Positions 34,869 through 45,560 of a stretch of DNA of 60,000 bases are shown here, piece after piece (position 1 is the stretch's first letter; every line of letters begins with the position of its first letter). The stretch is taken from NCBI RefSeq assembly GCF_030272615.1, contig NC_081412.1, forward strand, positions 23,530,432-23,590,431. The letters are read 5' to 3'. Under the pieces are notes generated by a model, which had not been told where the DNA came from, searched no databases, and saw only the letters and a program-made list of their open reading frames with translations. The DNA is from Cryptomeria japonica. Its lineage: Eukaryota; Streptophyta; Pinopsida; Cupressales; Cupressaceae. The position numbers were made by a program, and so were the translations under genes.

Positions 34869-37192
34869 TGTAATATACCCAACAATTTTTTTCAATTTGT
34901 TTCCAGTTACAATCACAAAGAACCCGTTAAGGTTAGGAAATCAAGATACAATAATGCTGAAGTTGTAACCCTTCCACTTTTTGATCACCAAGTGCCCAAT
35001 ATGGGAAGGTGAGAGCATACGGTGTTGAGAGGATCGTTAGCTTCAAATAACTGGAAATAATACAATGCTCGGGTGGCAAGCCAACCCCTTCCACTTTTCA
35101 GCGGGATATGGAGAATATTGAAGATCACTTGGCGGTGAACCAGCCAAGGATAATACAAGAAACTGAAGAACAATCACTCTACCGCTTATGCAGTGGGAGT
35201 ACTAGAAATGAAATTTACTATCAACTCCACCACTTATTCAGGGGGAGGACAACATTACAATCAACTCAACCGCTTATGCAGCGGGAGGACACTATTACAA
35301 AATACTCAAAATAGGCGGTTAAGCCAGCCTCTTCCACTTACGCAGTGGGACTACAAGCAATAATCCAAAAGATAGTTGTTAGTACTACTAACTAGCTTTA
35401 CAATGCACATTATGGATTATCAATACATGAAATATCACTATCCCAAAGATAGGCAGCATAGCCATCCTCTTCCACTTATGCAGTGGGACTAAGAAATAAC
35501 ATAACTTTGCTGTTAGTACTACTAACCATCATTACAATCATATAGAATGAAGAATCAAGTGCTAATAACAAGTCCAACAACTGCAACAATAATAGATAAT
35601 CACTCCCAAACCAATTTAGACTACTCACACCAAAAAGCTCTTCTAACACACAACTATGAAATTCTGAAAATCAATAACAGGCACAGAAAACACGCAGACC
35701 AGCAAGCTACAGACACCTCAAAATGCTCATAACTTCTCCAAATCAACTCCGAATGACACAAAAACGGAAGCAAAGGAAAGCTATGACTAAGGCAATGCAA
35801 CCAGAGACTCAAACCTGCACCGCAAACACTAAAAACAACCAACACGCAACCCAAGGCAGCCAAGAGATGGTACGACCCAGCTGGAAAGTTCGATTTGCTG
35901 CCAAAAATCAGAAAGAACACCAAAGGAAATGCCAATGTAGAAGAATGATCGCCCTCCAGATATGCTTCCAACGAGCTATTACCCAGAATAATCGATTGCA
36001 CAGGCAAGGAGATACGATCGAATCTTTGCTTCATTCACACCAAAAACCAGCAACACTGAAATCCACACCACACTGAAAATCTGAAAATGCACACTAAAAT
36101 CGAACCACACATTCAAAAGATCCAATCACAACTAGGAGTGATGTCTCACACTCGAAGTTTGTCAAGAGCCCTAGGAGGTATTCAACCTCGAAGATTGTCT
36201 GGAGTTAATCCGACACCATAACGGTGTAAATTGTCTGAGATACCAAATGAGAAGCCCAACACTTTCATTTATAGATTTTGAGGGCTCAAATTCAAATTCA
36301 CATTCCCTCCAAGTGCACATTCACTTCATATTATTTTGAAATTACATTTCATTTCTCCTTTCTCCAAATCGACCTTCTCATAGGAGCAAATATTCTTTAT
36401 AAAAAATGACAATAAAATCATAATGTGGCATCCAAGGTAGATAAGTGAAATATATTATAAAATTAACTTATTTCTCCATAAGGTGTCCATCTTGCCGTAT
36501 TGATATTTCACTTTATAAAGTATTTTTCCTCAAGAATAAATCACCCAATATATAATTAAGGAAATGACTTATATATAAATATAACTTAAGCAATCCCTTT
36601 TAAATAAATCGTCCAACCTTTGCCTTAAGTTATAATTTAATTTAAAAGACCATTTTTTCATCAAATACCGAACCTACCAAAACAAGCTCCAAGGATATGG
36701 GGAAACAAGCTGAGAGAATTGCCCTGCAAGAAATAGTCACTGAATTGAGCTAAAGAACCCTTGCCAAGAATAGCACCAAAAAATGAGGGAAGACCAACTG
36801 CTCAAACTGACTTGCTGGAAATAGCCATCTGAACAAGCCTGCTGACATCCTGCTAAAAATAGTACTTACTAAAAACAGCATACTGCTAAAAATAGTAAGT
36901 GTTTCCAAAGTGATTTTAACCACATTCTGAGCAGTCGTCGCACTTACTAAAAATAGTAAGTCCAGAAAAAGTTACCCGATGCATATGCATGTCGAACCAT
37001 CCCGAAGCTCTCTGAAAACCCAGAAGGAATCCAGAATCCAAACTATCAAACTCCCACATACACCCCCTAAAAACACCAAAGAATCCTCCTAGACAATAGG
37101 AAACACTAATTTCTGCTCCTGACTAGCCTACGGGCCTCCGAAATAGGCTAACGGCCAGCTGAACTAATCACTGCGAAGAAGGGGACGTTACA
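34869..37192 (-). repeat. 3' LTR of the complete element
   Basis: The plus strand runs from TGTAATATACCC to GGGGACGTTACA. A minus-strand TATA-like CTATAAATG lies at about 36265-36275, leaving about 0.9 kb of U3 and about 1.4 kb of R-U5. U3 carries the hairpin ACTTACTAAAAATAGTAAGT at 36942-36961. Repeated ACCGCTTATGCAG / CCACTTATTCAG words (35180-35350) mark a small internal repeat in R-U5. Open frames here are seen in both LTRs but look like chance. Confidence 0.9.
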
Positions 37193-38512
37193 ATCTGCCC
37201 TTCCCAAAATTGCTTGTCCTCAAGCAATGCCACCACAATTCCAGAAAATTTAAAACTGATCCACACCCAAGCAAGTATGAGCCCAGGGTCCCATGTCCGT
37301 CTCAAGAAGAACCTACCATGCCAATGTTGTGCCACTCTAATCACATCAGTGAAAACATCATGCCAAAACTGCACTAACCTCCCTTGTAACTTCAAAATGT
37401 TATCATCCATGATACTCAAACTGAAAATCCCTAAAGGACTGAAATCAATATCATGCAACATCTTGTGCCCATAAGGCTCTAAGTAATCAATATCAATAGT
37501 GCCACTGTCTATCACAAGCTTGGGCAATAGAAAATAAGGTCTACTCAACTCACGATCAAACTCCACAACACACTCCATATGGTATCTAACAGAGCCACGA
37601 CTGTCAATGTGACATCTCCAAATCTTCTTGCAAAGAGGAAAGCATTCATTTGCAAGAGCTCAACAAACTCATACTCATATCTGCACATGAATCTACTATG
37701 CCTCAATTGAATTATCCTGACACAACCATGGAGATTTTTGAAAACTCTTACAGTTCCCACTCCAAGCACCTCAAAAAGGTGAACCAAAGAAAGGAAAGGT
37801 TCGTTGTCCCAACCATAAGAAGAAGAAAGGGCATAAGGATAACCTCTAGTTAGAGTTTGAACACTTCCCATACACGGATACTGATTGCCCCAACTCGCCA
37901 TATCTCTCACTTGAGACCACAAACCCGTCCTGCTAGGAGACTGTAAAGTCTGAAAACGAGTATACCAATAGCCCACCAAGTCTGAAATGATTGTTTTGAG
38001 GTCTGATTTTAGGAAAATCAGCATCCAAGAAGATGAACAGCTACTGCAACACAGGAAATGGTCGTCCAAAACAACACATCTGCTCATGTCCAAGGCTGGA
38101 AAACACCTCCAAGCAATCTCCAATTGAAAACCATTACTTGCATGACCAAAGAAAATGCACCAACTCCCTTGAATGAGAGAAAACCATAAAGTGAAGTGGC
38201 TAATCTGCAACCAATCAACAAGCCCAAATCTAAAAATCCGATCCATTCTTTTCCAAAGAAGATGCCCAAGAGTATGCATTTGATCAATGCTCCAATTTGA
38301 AATAGTATCTCATGGTTGCAAATTGCACCTAGATCCCAGACTCTGCAATGTGATCCACCCTCACCATTGAAGTCAAAAGGAATTCCCACATCAAACTTGA
38401 AAAGTGGATTAATAAATGTCCAGTCAACATCTGTATCAAACAACGGACTATCAACCCGCTGATTACTATCAAAGTCATGTTCCACCCAAACCTTCTTTTG
38501 CTCCAAAATCAC
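37168..38512 (-). pseudogene. Downstream coding remnants of the complete element
   Basis: Three overlapping minus-strand frames (38084-38512, 37545-38279, 37168-37578) follow the long ORF and look like one coding region broken by frameshifts. The first overlaps the ORF stop as ATGA and holds RVDSPLFDTD and INPLFKFD, echoing the NPLF words of the ORF. Tryptophan- and phenylalanine-rich text follows. The last frame ends ALLEDKQFWEGQIV at the polypurine tract, faintly like the C-terminal end of some gypsy polyproteins. No enzyme motif is visible; function unknown. Confidence 0.45.
37193..37208 (-). other. Polypurine tract of the complete element
   Basis: The coding strand reads TTGGGAAGGGCAGATT directly before the LTR start TGTAACGTCCCC. 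It confirms the minus orientation and the LTR edge at 37192. Confidence 0.75.
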
Positions 38513-40254
38513 TTTTTCAGATCTTTGGGGACAAAGAACAAGATCATACTCCTCCTAAAACAATCAAGCTCCTCCATTACTTGATTGATCTCCTTGGCCA
38601 TTTCTCTATTCTCTTTCTCTCTTAAATGTTTGAAATTAGCAAACTGATCTTCTACCTCCATTAAAACCAACTGAGTATTTTCTAATATGTCCTTTGTTGA
38701 CTCAAGCTCAAGAGTAAGCTCTTCAACTTTCCTCTCTTTTCCTTGGAAATCACTAAGGATCTTCTTTGCTGATTCGATGGCATAATCACGATCTGTGATC
38801 AATTGTATGCACTCTGATTTCAATGTCTCCAAAGAGTTTTTGATGAGTTGCAGATTAGGGAGAGCAACTTCATCTTTAACTCCCTTCCGTCTCTCTTCAA
38901 TTTGAGCCTTCCAATAGAGTTTTTCTATCAAACCATGTGTATGGTCAAACCCAGATAGAACTCGCACCTCATTCTCAAAGGACCTCATGAATTTATCCTT
39001 CCACTCGTGAACATTTAATGGTGGTGTACTAGTCATTGGCTGCAATTGAAAATCAGAACTTTGTTTCTTGTCTTTGCTGCCCACAAAGCTGCTCCAAGAC
39101 TCCTTTTCTTCACCACCCACTAGCTGCAATTGCTCAATATCATGAAGAGGATCAGATTCTACTAAATCTTCAACTTTTTGCTTACTACCAACTTCATGAA
39201 TGGGTGAATCAAATTTGCATTTTAGAACCTCTTTAAACTTTCCATCATCAAAAACCATATGGTCCTCTAACTCTACAACACAATCTGCTTTTTGAGCTTC
39301 ATCAGGATCAAAGGGAAATTCATTCCACACAGGTTCCTTGTCATCACTAGGTGCCATCATACCCGGATCCCAAGTGCTAAAGGGCTGATTACTTTGTTTA
39401 GTTAAAAAGTGCTCACCATAGCTCCAAGTATCATCCAACTTAGATCTTGAATCTTCTCTTAATTTCCACACATTGCTATTCTCACCAAGAGCAATGCTAG
39501 AAACAAGTGATGTTTCATCTTCCCACTCAAACAGGGGATTGTCATATGTTTTCACTTTACCCATCTCAAACAATGGGTTATCAACAATCTGGGAAGTATT
39601 TCCTTTTTCCAACTTAGACCAACAATCCTGCTGTCCTAAATCTGAAAATTCCAATTTAGGACATTGCTCAAAGACTTTCAGAATTTGGTCAAGCTCATTC
39701 TTCAAACTACGAGTCTCAACCCCATTATTCTGAAATGCAATTTCTGATTGGTCCTCTAAATCTGCCCCTTGAATGTCATCATTTTGGTATATTTTAAACT
39801 CACAAAATAGGACAACCTCTTGGTCATTAGGAACTTCATCATTAGCTGCAATATTTTCAGCTTCATAACATGAATCTCCATCCAACAATCTGTTAATCTT
39901 TCCCTCTTGTTTAACATCTTCAATTTTCATCTGCTCTTCCTCTAGAAGCACATGAGTGCATTCAACACTGTCACTAGCTCCATAAGAAACATTAAGAGAT
40001 TCATCATGCACAACCTCAAATATTGTTTTTTCTTCTTCTTCAATGACAACCTCATCAATGGTAGGTGCATGCATCACCACAGAGTTTTCATGAAGCACTG
40101 TCTCAAAGTTAGGTGTCAAAACACCAACTCCATCATTTGTCTTTGTATTAAAGATATTGTTTTCAGACTCTTCCTTATGTTTGGATTTTGAAAGAACCTT
40201 TACGAACCCCATTTTAATATCTGGATCTTTCATCAAATTAATCAATCCTTGCAT
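38509..40254 (-). CDS. Unknown 581-aa acidic protein of the complete element
   Basis: This open frame of 581 codons starts 136 bases inside the primer site. I do not recognise it. The first 400 residues are strongly acidic (VVIEEEEKTIFEVVHDE, DDIQGADLEDQSE) and include VDNPLFEMG and YDNPLFEWED, two copies of a D-N-P-L-F word. The region MTSTPPLNVHEWKDKFMRSF is followed by about 150 residues with heptad-like leucines (KVEELTLELESTKDILENTQ), a likely coiled coil. No zinc knuckle, protease or RT motif is present. It occupies the position of gag. Being open over 1.7 kb in an otherwise decayed locus suggests a recent or selected coding sequence. Confidence 0.6.
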   Translation of the reverse strand: MQGLINLMKDPDIKMGFVKVLSKSKHKEESENNIFNTKTNDGVGVLTPNFETVLHENSVVMHAPTIDEVVIEEEEKTIFEVVHDESLNVSYGASDSVECTHVLLEEEQMKIEDVKQEGKINRLLDGDSCYEAENIAANDEVPNDQEVVLFCEFKIYQNDDIQGADLEDQSEIAFQNNGVETRSLKNELDQILKVFEQCPKLEFSDLGQQDCWSKLEKGNTSQIVDNPLFEMGKVKTYDNPLFEWEDETSLVSSIALGENSNVWKLREDSRSKLDDTWSYGEHFLTKQSNQPFSTWDPGMMAPSDDKEPVWNEFPFDPDEAQKADCVVELEDHMVFDDGKFKEVLKCKFDSPIHEVGSKQKVEDLVESDPLHDIEQLQLVGGEEKESWSSFVGSKDKKQSSDFQLQPMTSTPPLNVHEWKDKFMRSFENEVRVLSGFDHTHGLIEKLYWKAQIEERRKGVKDEVALPNLQLIKNSLETLKSECIQLITDRDYAIESAKKILSDFQGKERKVEELTLELESTKDILENTQLVLMEVEDQFANFKHLREKENREMAKEINQVMEELDCFRRSMILFFVPKDLKK

Positions 40255-40389
40255 TAACTCACAAATAGACTTATCTATAGTAGACGTTCTTCCAAACTCT
40301 GATATTCAACCAAACAACCACGACCCAACAGGATGGTAGGGAAAATTTGTGCTGTGATCAATTTGAACACACAGGCTGGTAGGAAAACC

Positions 40390-40402
40390 AACTCTGATAC
40401 CA
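40390..40402 (-). other. Primer binding site, initiator tRNA-Met
   Basis: The coding strand reads TGGTATCAGAGTT, one base after the LTR end. The first 11 bases match the complement of the plant initiator tRNA-Met 3' end (TGGTATCAGAGCC, known); the last two differ. Confidence 0.88.
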
Positions 40403-40403
40403 C

Positions 40404-42727
40404 TGTAATATCCCCAACATTTTTTTTCAATTCGTTTCCAGTTACAATCACAACAAGAACCCGTTAAGGTTAGGAAATCAAGATACAATAATGCTGAAGT
40501 TGTAACCCTTCCACTTTGTGATCACCAAGTGCCCAATATGGGAAAGTGAGAGCATACGGTGTTGAGGGGATCATTAACTTCAAATAACTGGAAATAATAC
40601 AATGCTCGGGCGGCAAGCCAACCCCTTCCACTTTTCAGCGGGATATGGAGAATATTGAAGATCACTTGGCGGTAAACCAGCCAAGGATAATACAAGAAAC
40701 TGAAGAACAATCACTCTACCGCTTATGCAGCGAGAGGACTAAAAATGAAATTTACTATCAACTCCACCACTTATTCAGTGGGAGGACAACCTTACAATCA
40801 ACTCAACCGCTTATGCAGCGGGAGGACACTATTACAAAATACTCAAAATAGGCGGCTAAGCCAGCCTCTTCCACTTACGCAGTGGGACTACAAGCAATAA
40901 TCCAAAAGATAGCTGTTAGTACTACTAACTAGTTTTACAATGCACATTATGGATTATCAATACATGAAATATCACTATCCCAATGATAGGTGGCATAGCC
41001 ATCCTCTTCCACTTATGCAGTGGGACTAAGAAATAACATAACTTTGCTGTTAGTACTACTAACCAACATTACAATCATATAGAATCAAGAATTATGTGCT
41101 GATAACAAGTCCAACAACTGCAACAATAATAGATAATCACTCCCAAACCAATTTAGACTACTCACACCAAAAAGCTCTTCTAACACACAACTATGAAATT
41201 CTGAAAATCAATAACAGGCACAGAAAACACGCAGACCAGCAAGCTACAGACACCTCAAAATGCTCATAACTTCTCCAAATCAACTCCGAATGACACAAAA
41301 ACGGAAGCAAAGGAAAGCTATGACTAAGGCAATGCAACCAGAGACTCAAACCTGCACCGCGAACACTAAAAACAACCAACACGCAACCCAAGGCAGCCAA
41401 GAGATGGTACGACCCAGCTGGAAAGTTCGATTTGCTGCCAAAAATCAGAAAGAACACCAAAGGAAATGCCAATGTAGAAGAATGATCGCCCTCCAGATAT
41501 GCTTCCAATGAGCTATTACCCAGAATAATCGATTGCACAGGCAAGGAGATACGATCGAATCTTTGCTTCATTCACACCAAAAACCAGCAACACTGAAATC
41601 CACACCACAGTGAAAATCTGAAAATGCACACTAAAATCGAACCACACATTCAAAAGATCCAATCACAACTAGGAGTGATGTCTCACACTCGAAGTTTGTC
41701 AAGAGCCCTAGGAGGTATTCACCCTCGAAGATTGTCTGGAGTTAATCCGACACCATAACGGTGTAAATTGTCTGAGATACCAAATGAGAAGCCCAACACT
41801 TTCATTTATAGATTTTGAGGGCTCAAATTCAAATTCACATTCCCTCCAAGTGCACATTCACTTCATATTATTTTGAAATTACATTTCATTTCTCCTTTCT
41901 CCAAATCGACCTTCTCATAGGAGCAAATATTCTTTATAAAAAATGACAATAAAATCATAATGTGGCATCCAAGGTAGATAAGTGAAATATATTATAAAAT
42001 TAACTTATTTCTCCATAAGGTGTCCATCTTGCCGTATTGATATTTCACTTTATAAAGTATTTTTCCTCAAGAATAAATCACCCAATATATAATTAAGGAA
42101 ATGACTTATATATAAATATAACTTAAGCAATCCCTTTTAAATAAATCGTCCAACCTTTGCCTTAAGTTATAATTTAATTTAAAAGACCATTTTTTCATCA
42201 AATACCGAACCTGCCAAAACAAGCTCCTAGGATATGGGGAAACAAGTTGAGAGAATTGCCCTGCCAGAAATAGTCACTGAACTGAGCTGAGGATCCCTTG
42301 CCAAGAATAGCACCAAAAAATGAGGGAAGACCAATTACTCAAATAGACCTGCCGAAAATAGCCATCTGAACAAGCCTGCTGACATCCTGCTAAAAATAGA
42401 ACTGCTAAAAATAGCACTTACTAAAAATAGTAAGTGTTTCGAAAGTGATTTTAACCACATTCTGAGCAGTCGTCGCACTTACTAAAAATAGTAAGTCCAG
42501 AAAAAGTAACCCGATGCAGATGCATGTCGAACCATCGTGAAGCTCTCTGAAAACCCATAAGGAATCCAGAATACAAACTGTCAAACGCCCACATGCACCC
42601 CCTAAAAACACCAAAGAATCCTCCTAGAAAATAGGAAACCCTAATTTCTACTCCTGACTAGTGTACGGGCCTCCGAAATAGGCTAACGACCAGCTGAACT
42701 AATCACTGCAGAGAAGGGGACATTACA
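40404..42727 (-). repeat. 5' LTR of the complete element
   Basis: It runs from TGTAATATCCCC to GGGGACATTACA on the plus strand, equal in length to its partner. The TATA-like site for the coding strand is at about 41805. Two copies of the ACTTACTAAAAATAGTAAGT hairpin lie at 42417-42436 and 42477-42496, against one exact copy plus a variant in the partner LTR. Confidence 0.9.
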
Positions 42728-42900
42728 GGCTTGCTCTTTGATTCAAATTGTTGCACTTTTCTCATTCCCTTACAACGCGACCTTTCCCTTCTTACTATGA
42801 GTTACATTCTCGTATTTGCGCTAGCTTTTATTTTCATTTCTAGACCTTTGTTTTGTATGCCTTGTGCCTATTTATCTGCTTTTTTGGTCAATCCAATTTT
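42728..42900 (-). other. Flank between two insertions, probably copia gag
   Basis: This short piece reads on the minus strand into the gag-like sequence at 34868 (see the copia element). It has stops in all frames further right, and its relation to the PPR pseudogene beyond the solo LTR is unclear. Confidence 0.35.
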
Positions 42901-44990
42901 TGTTGGCATTGTGTTGTCATTGATGTCAATCGGTAGAGGCATTGTGTTGTCATTGATGTCAACCAGTATTGTAGGTTATCGGTATAGCTTGTCACCGGTA
43001 AGAAGAGGATGTCAACCGACATTGTGGTCATTGGAGTCACCGGTATACAAGTTAATGTTGGAGACATAAGTTGGTGTTAATAGGTGAATAGGCATTGGAG
43101 ACAATTGACATTATGGCAATGCCAACCGGTGTGTGATATGTTGGCAGTGTGTTGTTGCCAACCAGTAAGCATGTGACCGGTAAGAAAGCAAGGTTGAACT
43201 AAATAAGAATATGCAGTACGACCGGTATGCAAGATGTGAAACATCGGGACTCCCACCGGATGAAGATCTTATCACAGGATGAAGATATGACTGACAGAGT
43301 TTGGGCTGCTGCAAGTTAGTAAGGTAGACAAAGGGGATGTCTACCGGGTTATGTGCTTGATTGAAGATATGTCTGCTCAATGTCAGTAAAGTTAGGCTTA
43401 GTGCATTGGTCCATCTACTCCCACCGGTAAGTGGTAACACTTAGCTTATCTCCCAACATGCATAGAATGCATTATAACCCTCTGGGATAAGATAGTCAGG
43501 GAAGTTAAAGGCAGGTGGTTGAAGACACATGCCGGTTGTGTGTTGTGGTCGGTGACTAGGTTTGAACCGACACAGTGGAGTGACCAGAGGTGGATGGCGA
43601 CAGAGATGACACGTGGTCTCCAGGTGGCTAACATACAGTGGTGATTGGTGCGTCGGCGAGGTAGTTGCTGACTTAGTTAGTGTTTAATGTAGGCGAAAAT
43701 CACGGGTGAGTTGCAGGGGTTTGTGGCTTGATGCAGACTGAAGATCTAAGTGATGCAATGATCGAAACAGGACATCAGGTTGCGATTTGATCTGGAGAGA
43801 GGGACTGCGAGATCATTTAATGTGATTGATAGATGCAGGGTCGGTGATTAGTTTGCAGGTTGCTAAGTATAGCAAACGTGTACTGGAAAGGAAGACAAAT
43901 GGCATGTTGAGTGATTTGTTGTAGGTGGTCAATCCTAGGAACAAGATTTGATTGGATTTGGTATGCCTCGTGGTCGATAAAGAAACCCTAGACGTGTGAA
44001 GATTGAATTCTGTTTTGGCAGGAAATCTCAAGTATAAATATGCCGGCCAAAGACCTTAGTGAGTGATGCTGCCAATGATGCTGTGATGCCGGATAAGAGT
44101 GTGTGAGTGTGCATCAGATAGTTAACCAGTCAGAGAGTTCATCGAAGATCATAGTGACTGAGTGTTGGAAGGTGTAACCGGTAAGAGGGTTTAGTAGAGG
44201 TTTAACCGGTAAGGTTAAAGTAACCAGTAAGCTGCAAAAGAGTATAATAGTTTTGTGAACCGGTAAGGGAGAAACACCAAGACAGCAGTAGAGAGTCAAG
44301 GAGAGAAGGGTGAGTACCGGTGGGGATCGGGTAAGGCAGAAACAGAGTAGAAGTGGACCGGTATTGTTAGAACCTTAAGAAGGCAGCAGTGAGTGAAACA
44401 AAACAATGTGAGCAGAGTACCGGTAGTGACAAGAGGCAGTGGATCAAAGAATAGTAAATTGACAGAGAAGAGGTAGAGTTTGAACCGGTAAAGTTGCAGC
44501 AGAGAGTGAAGGTGAGTAGAGAACCGGCATAGAACAGAGAAGAGGTGAACCGATGAAGAGATTATATGCAGAGGTTACAAAACTCATTTGTAACCGGGTT
44601 ATTACTAATGTATTGTTTTGATATTATTCATTGTATTCACTGAGTTGGTGCTCGGTGTAGGGGTTGGTGGCCATAAACAGTCAGGGGTTGGTACTCCTTG
44701 GGTTGGTGCCCTAAACTTTGTAATCAGTTGTTTATTGTGAGGCTGGATTGGAGCAGTAGACTCCAGCAGCATTTCTCACCGAGGTTTTTACCACATTGGG
44801 TTTTCCTCGTACATCTGGTGTTATGTGATGTGTATTTGTGTGTGCTTGTATTTTGGTCTTCTCCTTGATCTCATCAGTATATTCACTTAAGTGTTTGATC
44901 TGCTAATCGGTACACCCATTTAGGAATAAAAGGTTTAAGATTGAAAACCACTGATTCACCCCCCCTCTCAGTGGCAGCTTGTGTTCTACA
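42901..44990 (+). repeat. Solo copia LTR rich in ACCGGT, 2,090 bp
   Basis: It starts TGTTGGCATTGTGTTGTCATTG and ends CTTGTGTTCTACA; flanking 5-mers ATTTT and GTTTT differ by one base. GATTCACCCCCCCTCTCAG near the right end is the copia LTR signature, here on the plus strand. A TATA-like GTATAAATATG lies at about 44031. At least a dozen exact ACCGGT palindromes are present, most as AACCGGTAAG at 44170-44600 downstream of the TATA site. No gene. The tandem GGCATTGTGTTGTCATTGATGT at 42904 and 42939 is a local duplication of the LTR start. Confidence 0.78.
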
Positions 44991-45560
44991 GTTTTGTCTT
45001 CACTCCACCGTCAATGTCTATACATCTGGCATTCACATTTGTTTGTAAGTTTCTAAAGCCTTTTATATTTGACCTGCAATCAAAACGCGTGCCCGTCAAG
45101 CACTTTCTCCTTTGATGGATATCCACACCTTGCTTCGGCCATGAGGAAGCTAACAAAGGTTGCAGAATTTGGTTTCACGCCTACCAATCTCATTTGTTTG
45201 AAAGTGTCTTAATTCCATTTTGTGCGATTCCTACAATCATGGAAGACCGCAAGACAACATTTCTTCAAAGCATTATGTTAAACAGGCTACGTACCCTGCC
45301 CATGCTCCCACTTTTGCAGACATGTCGACCAAGGCACTTACCACAGTCATTTCCATTATGTTTCGATGGATACCCCATTCCAAAACTCACACTCCAACAC
45401 AGGCTGCTAGGATGCTGACAAGCGTTTTTAGTTTTACACCAGCTAATTGCATATGCTTTTAAGTTTCTAAAGCTTTTATCTTCTGCCCATTCAAGAACAC
45501 ATACTTCTTCATTAGGAGACAAGAGCTCTAATGTATTTGTAGTGTCAATTGGTTCTAGGC
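44991..45560 (-). pseudogene. PPR protein pseudogene
   Basis: On the minus strand, with frame changes and stops, the reading follows pentatricopeptide repeats: QLAGVKLKTLVSILAAC, MTVVSALVDMSAKVG, then SMGRVRSLFNIML, RNVVLRSSMIVGIAQNG and MRLVGVKPNSATFVSF, continuing towards KALETYKQM near 45060. These match the plant organelle-targeted PPR pattern (VSALVDMYAKCG, MIVGYAQNG type). PPR proteins bind organellar RNA. At least four stops and three frame changes make it non-functional. Whether it arrived as a retrocopy cannot be told; no poly(A) end was identified. Confidence 0.8.

Larger units (their letters stand above)
34869..42727 (-). mobile_element. Complete LTR element, TGTAAT family, unknown ORFs, TSD GGCTT
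   Basis: A full 7,859-bp element: two LTRs of 2,324 bp each (34869-37192, 40404-42727), internal region of 3,211 bp, and GGCTT directly on both sides (34864-34868 and 42728-42732). Next to the right LTR lies a primer site matching initiator tRNA-Met and next to the left LTR a purine tract, which gives the minus orientation. By eye the LTRs differ by a few percent. No RT, RNase H, integrase or protease motif is found; the internal region is coding-like for proteins I do not recognise. It would depend on another element's enzymes. Confidence 0.9.
15510..42900 (-). mobile_element. Ty1/copia element in four pieces (oldest layer)
   Basis: Minus-strand copia coding sequence is found at 42728-42900 plus 34868-34020 (gag-like, uncertain at the far right), 34020-33094 (protease, start of integrase), 31412-30756 (end of integrase, linker, start of RT) and 15899-15510 (RT). 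Each break coincides with an LTR end. Across the largest gap the protein runs from NETWEL on one side to ELVPRPKDVN on the other; across the 31418 insertion from SRTMLN to NKSNLSNSFWREAV. RNase H, both LTRs and the RT catalytic motif are missing, so the element was truncated before or after insertion. Confidence 0.85.

Noticed and set aside
35100-42000. Paired open frames of 60-126 codons found twice, e.g. 35654-36034 and 41191-41571
   Set aside because: They are the same LTR sequence seen in both copies; equality reflects LTR duplication, with no sign of protein constraint.
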